From positions 1 through 6,433 of the forward strand of contig JAIEQQ010000465.1 of assembly GCA_019747615.1 (NCBI GenBank): 6,433 nt of DNA. The letters are read 5' to 3'. The translations under genes were made by a program, and so were the position numbers. Positions 5,340 through 6,433 of the stretch are shown piece after piece. The notes beneath the pieces are model-generated. The model saw only the letters and a program-made list of their open reading frames with translations, ran no database searches and was not told the DNA's origin. The DNA is from Phycisphaerales bacterium. GTDB taxonomy: Bacteria; Planctomycetota; Phycisphaerae; Phycisphaerales; UBA1924. The first letter of the stretch is position 1; every line of letters starts with the position of its first letter.

Positions 5340-6433
5340 ATGATCCCTGCACGCCTCACTCGTCTTGCTCGCGCCGTCACCCCACTGGCGTTGCTGGCCC
5401 TGGCCGGCTCTGCCAGCGCCCAGCCGCTGACTTTCTCCGGCACATACGGCCCGAACTGGAACGCCTTCGGGGCCTCGGGATTCTGCGGCGGCGGGGCCGT
5501 CCAGCAGACCAACAACTTCGGCTTCACCAACTGCACCTTCCCGCCGGCGCTGCCGGGCGCGACCAACAGCATCTTCCTGGGCGCGAACACCGTCGTGCTC
5601 AACGTTGGCGCCACAGTCGCGAGTGTTGATCTTGATATCGGCGGCTCACTCACCCTCGCCAGCGACCTCAACACAAACAACGGCATCTTCCAGAACGACG
5701 GCACCGTGAATGGCGACGGCGGCAACCGTTCGATCTTCAACACGATGTTCAACAACGCCGGGACGCTCAACTGGCCCGCGGCGACGCTCTACTTCCAGAC
5801 CCTCTCGCTGGCCAACACCGGCATCATCAACTATGACGCGGGCAACTGGCCGAACTGGACCGGCACCAACGCGTTCATCATGAACGGCGGCTCGCTCAAC
5901 AAGAGCACCGCCGGCAACGCCAACATCAGCGTGGCCACCGATCTCACCGCCGGCACGATCAACGTCAATGATGGCAGCCTGTCCTTCACCGCCAACTCCA
6001 TCGCCGTCGCCCCCGGCGTCGGCGTGAACGTCGCGGCGCCCGCGACCCTCCAGTTCTCGAGCCAGGCTCTCCGCGGCACCATCAACTCAACCCCCGCCGG
6101 CTTCCTCGGGCAGACCGGGGCCTGCAATATCCCCACCGGCCAGTCGCTCACACTCAACGTCGGCGGAACCGGCTGGCGCATGGCCAACGGCGACCTGCAG
6201 CTCAGCGGCGCGACGCTCACCAACAAGGCACTCTACATCAGCGACGCCACCAACAAGAGCTTCTTCAACGGCACGTTCATCAACGACGCCGGCGCGACGT
6301 TCCGCTCCGAAGGCGCGACCACCTACTTCCAGACCCTGGCGATGGTCAACCGCGGCTTGATCCAGGCCTTCGCCGGCAACTGGCCCAACTGGACCGGCAC
6401 CAACTCGTTCACGCAGTCCACTACCGGCACGCT
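5340..6433 (+). CDS. Secreted Gly/Asn/Thr-rich repeat protein, probable beta-helix, 3'-truncated by window edge
   Basis: An ATG at 5340 opens a frame that stays open to the window end (364 codons plus 2 bases). Residues 1-27 form a signal peptide: basic start (MIPARLTRLAR), hydrophobic core (PLALLALAG) and a cleavage site after ASA (25-27). The mature part is rich in Gly, Asn, Thr and Ala, with short alternating strands such as GSLTLASDL and GTINVNDGSLSF, as in beta-helix or autotransporter-like passenger proteins. A block of about 50 residues (131-179) recurs at 307-357; YFQTL (151 and 329) and GNWPNWTGTN (168 and 346) both repeat with a 178-residue period. C49 and C65 could form a disulfide. 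I do not recognise a named family, and no catalytic motif is visible. The C-terminus, where a sorting signal or barrel would be, is not in the window. It is divergent from the sigma factor gene. Confidence 0.85.
   Translation, partial: MIPARLTRLARAVTPLALLALAGSASAQPLTFSGTYGPNWNAFGASGFCGGGAVQQTNNFGFTNCTFPPALPGATNSIFLGANTVVLNVGATVASVDLDIGGSLTLASDLNTNNGIFQNDGTVNGDGGNRSIFNTMFNNAGTLNWPAATLYFQTLSLANTGIINYDAGNWPNWTGTNAFIMNGGSLNKSTAGNANISVATDLTAGTINVNDGSLSFTANSIAVAPGVGVNVAAPATLQFSSQALRGTINSTPAGFLGQTGACNIPTGQSLTLNVGGTGWRMANGDLQLSGATLTNKALYISDATNKSFFNGTFINDAGATFRSEGATTYFQTLAMVNRGLIQAFAGNWPNWTGTNSFTQSTTGT

Noticed and set aside
5273..6226. Two long open frames on the minus strand (5273-5770 and 5831-6226)
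   Set aside because: They lie antisense to the secreted protein gene, which has a ribosome binding site, a signal peptide and internal protein repeats; the antisense frames show none of these.

Overview
The window is GC-rich bacterial DNA that looks planctomycetal, probably from the Phycisphaerae or a relative. This is an inference from three things: a sigma factor next to a membrane Ser/Thr kinase with TPR repeats, which is a pairing common in Planctomycetes; a YifB/ComM ATPase without its usual cysteines; and GC-rich palindromic repeats between genes. No rRNA, tRNA, CRISPR array, transposase or phage gene is visible.

Layout: (1) 1-1393, plus strand, the 3' part of a YifB/ComM-type AAA+ ATPase gene whose start lies before the window. 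(2) 1394-1652, a gap between converging genes, holding two 55-nt arms of a palindromic repeat in inverted orientation. (3) 1653-4277, minus strand, an 874-residue protein with an N-terminal Ser/Thr kinase domain, one membrane segment and a large TPR array. (4) 4278-4551, a gap with a 7 x 7-bp tandem repeat next to the kinase start and three hairpins. (5) 4552-5145, minus strand, an ECF-like sigma-70 family factor. (6) 5146-5339, a divergent promoter region with a 6-bp inverted repeat and a plausible ribosome binding site. (7) 5340 to the window end, plus strand, the first 364 codons of a secreted protein rich in Gly, Asn and Thr, with a 178-residue internal repeat; its end is outside the window.

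How the genes may work together: the sigma factor and kinase are in the same order and direction, so the kinase probably controls the sigma factor or acts with it. The membrane segment and the basic residues before it put the kinase domain in the cytoplasm and the TPR array outside the membrane, where it could act as sensor or docking platform. The divergent secreted protein gene shares its upstream region with the sigma gene and is a candidate target. That last link is inference only. The YifB/ComM gene converges on this block and is probably functionally unrelated.
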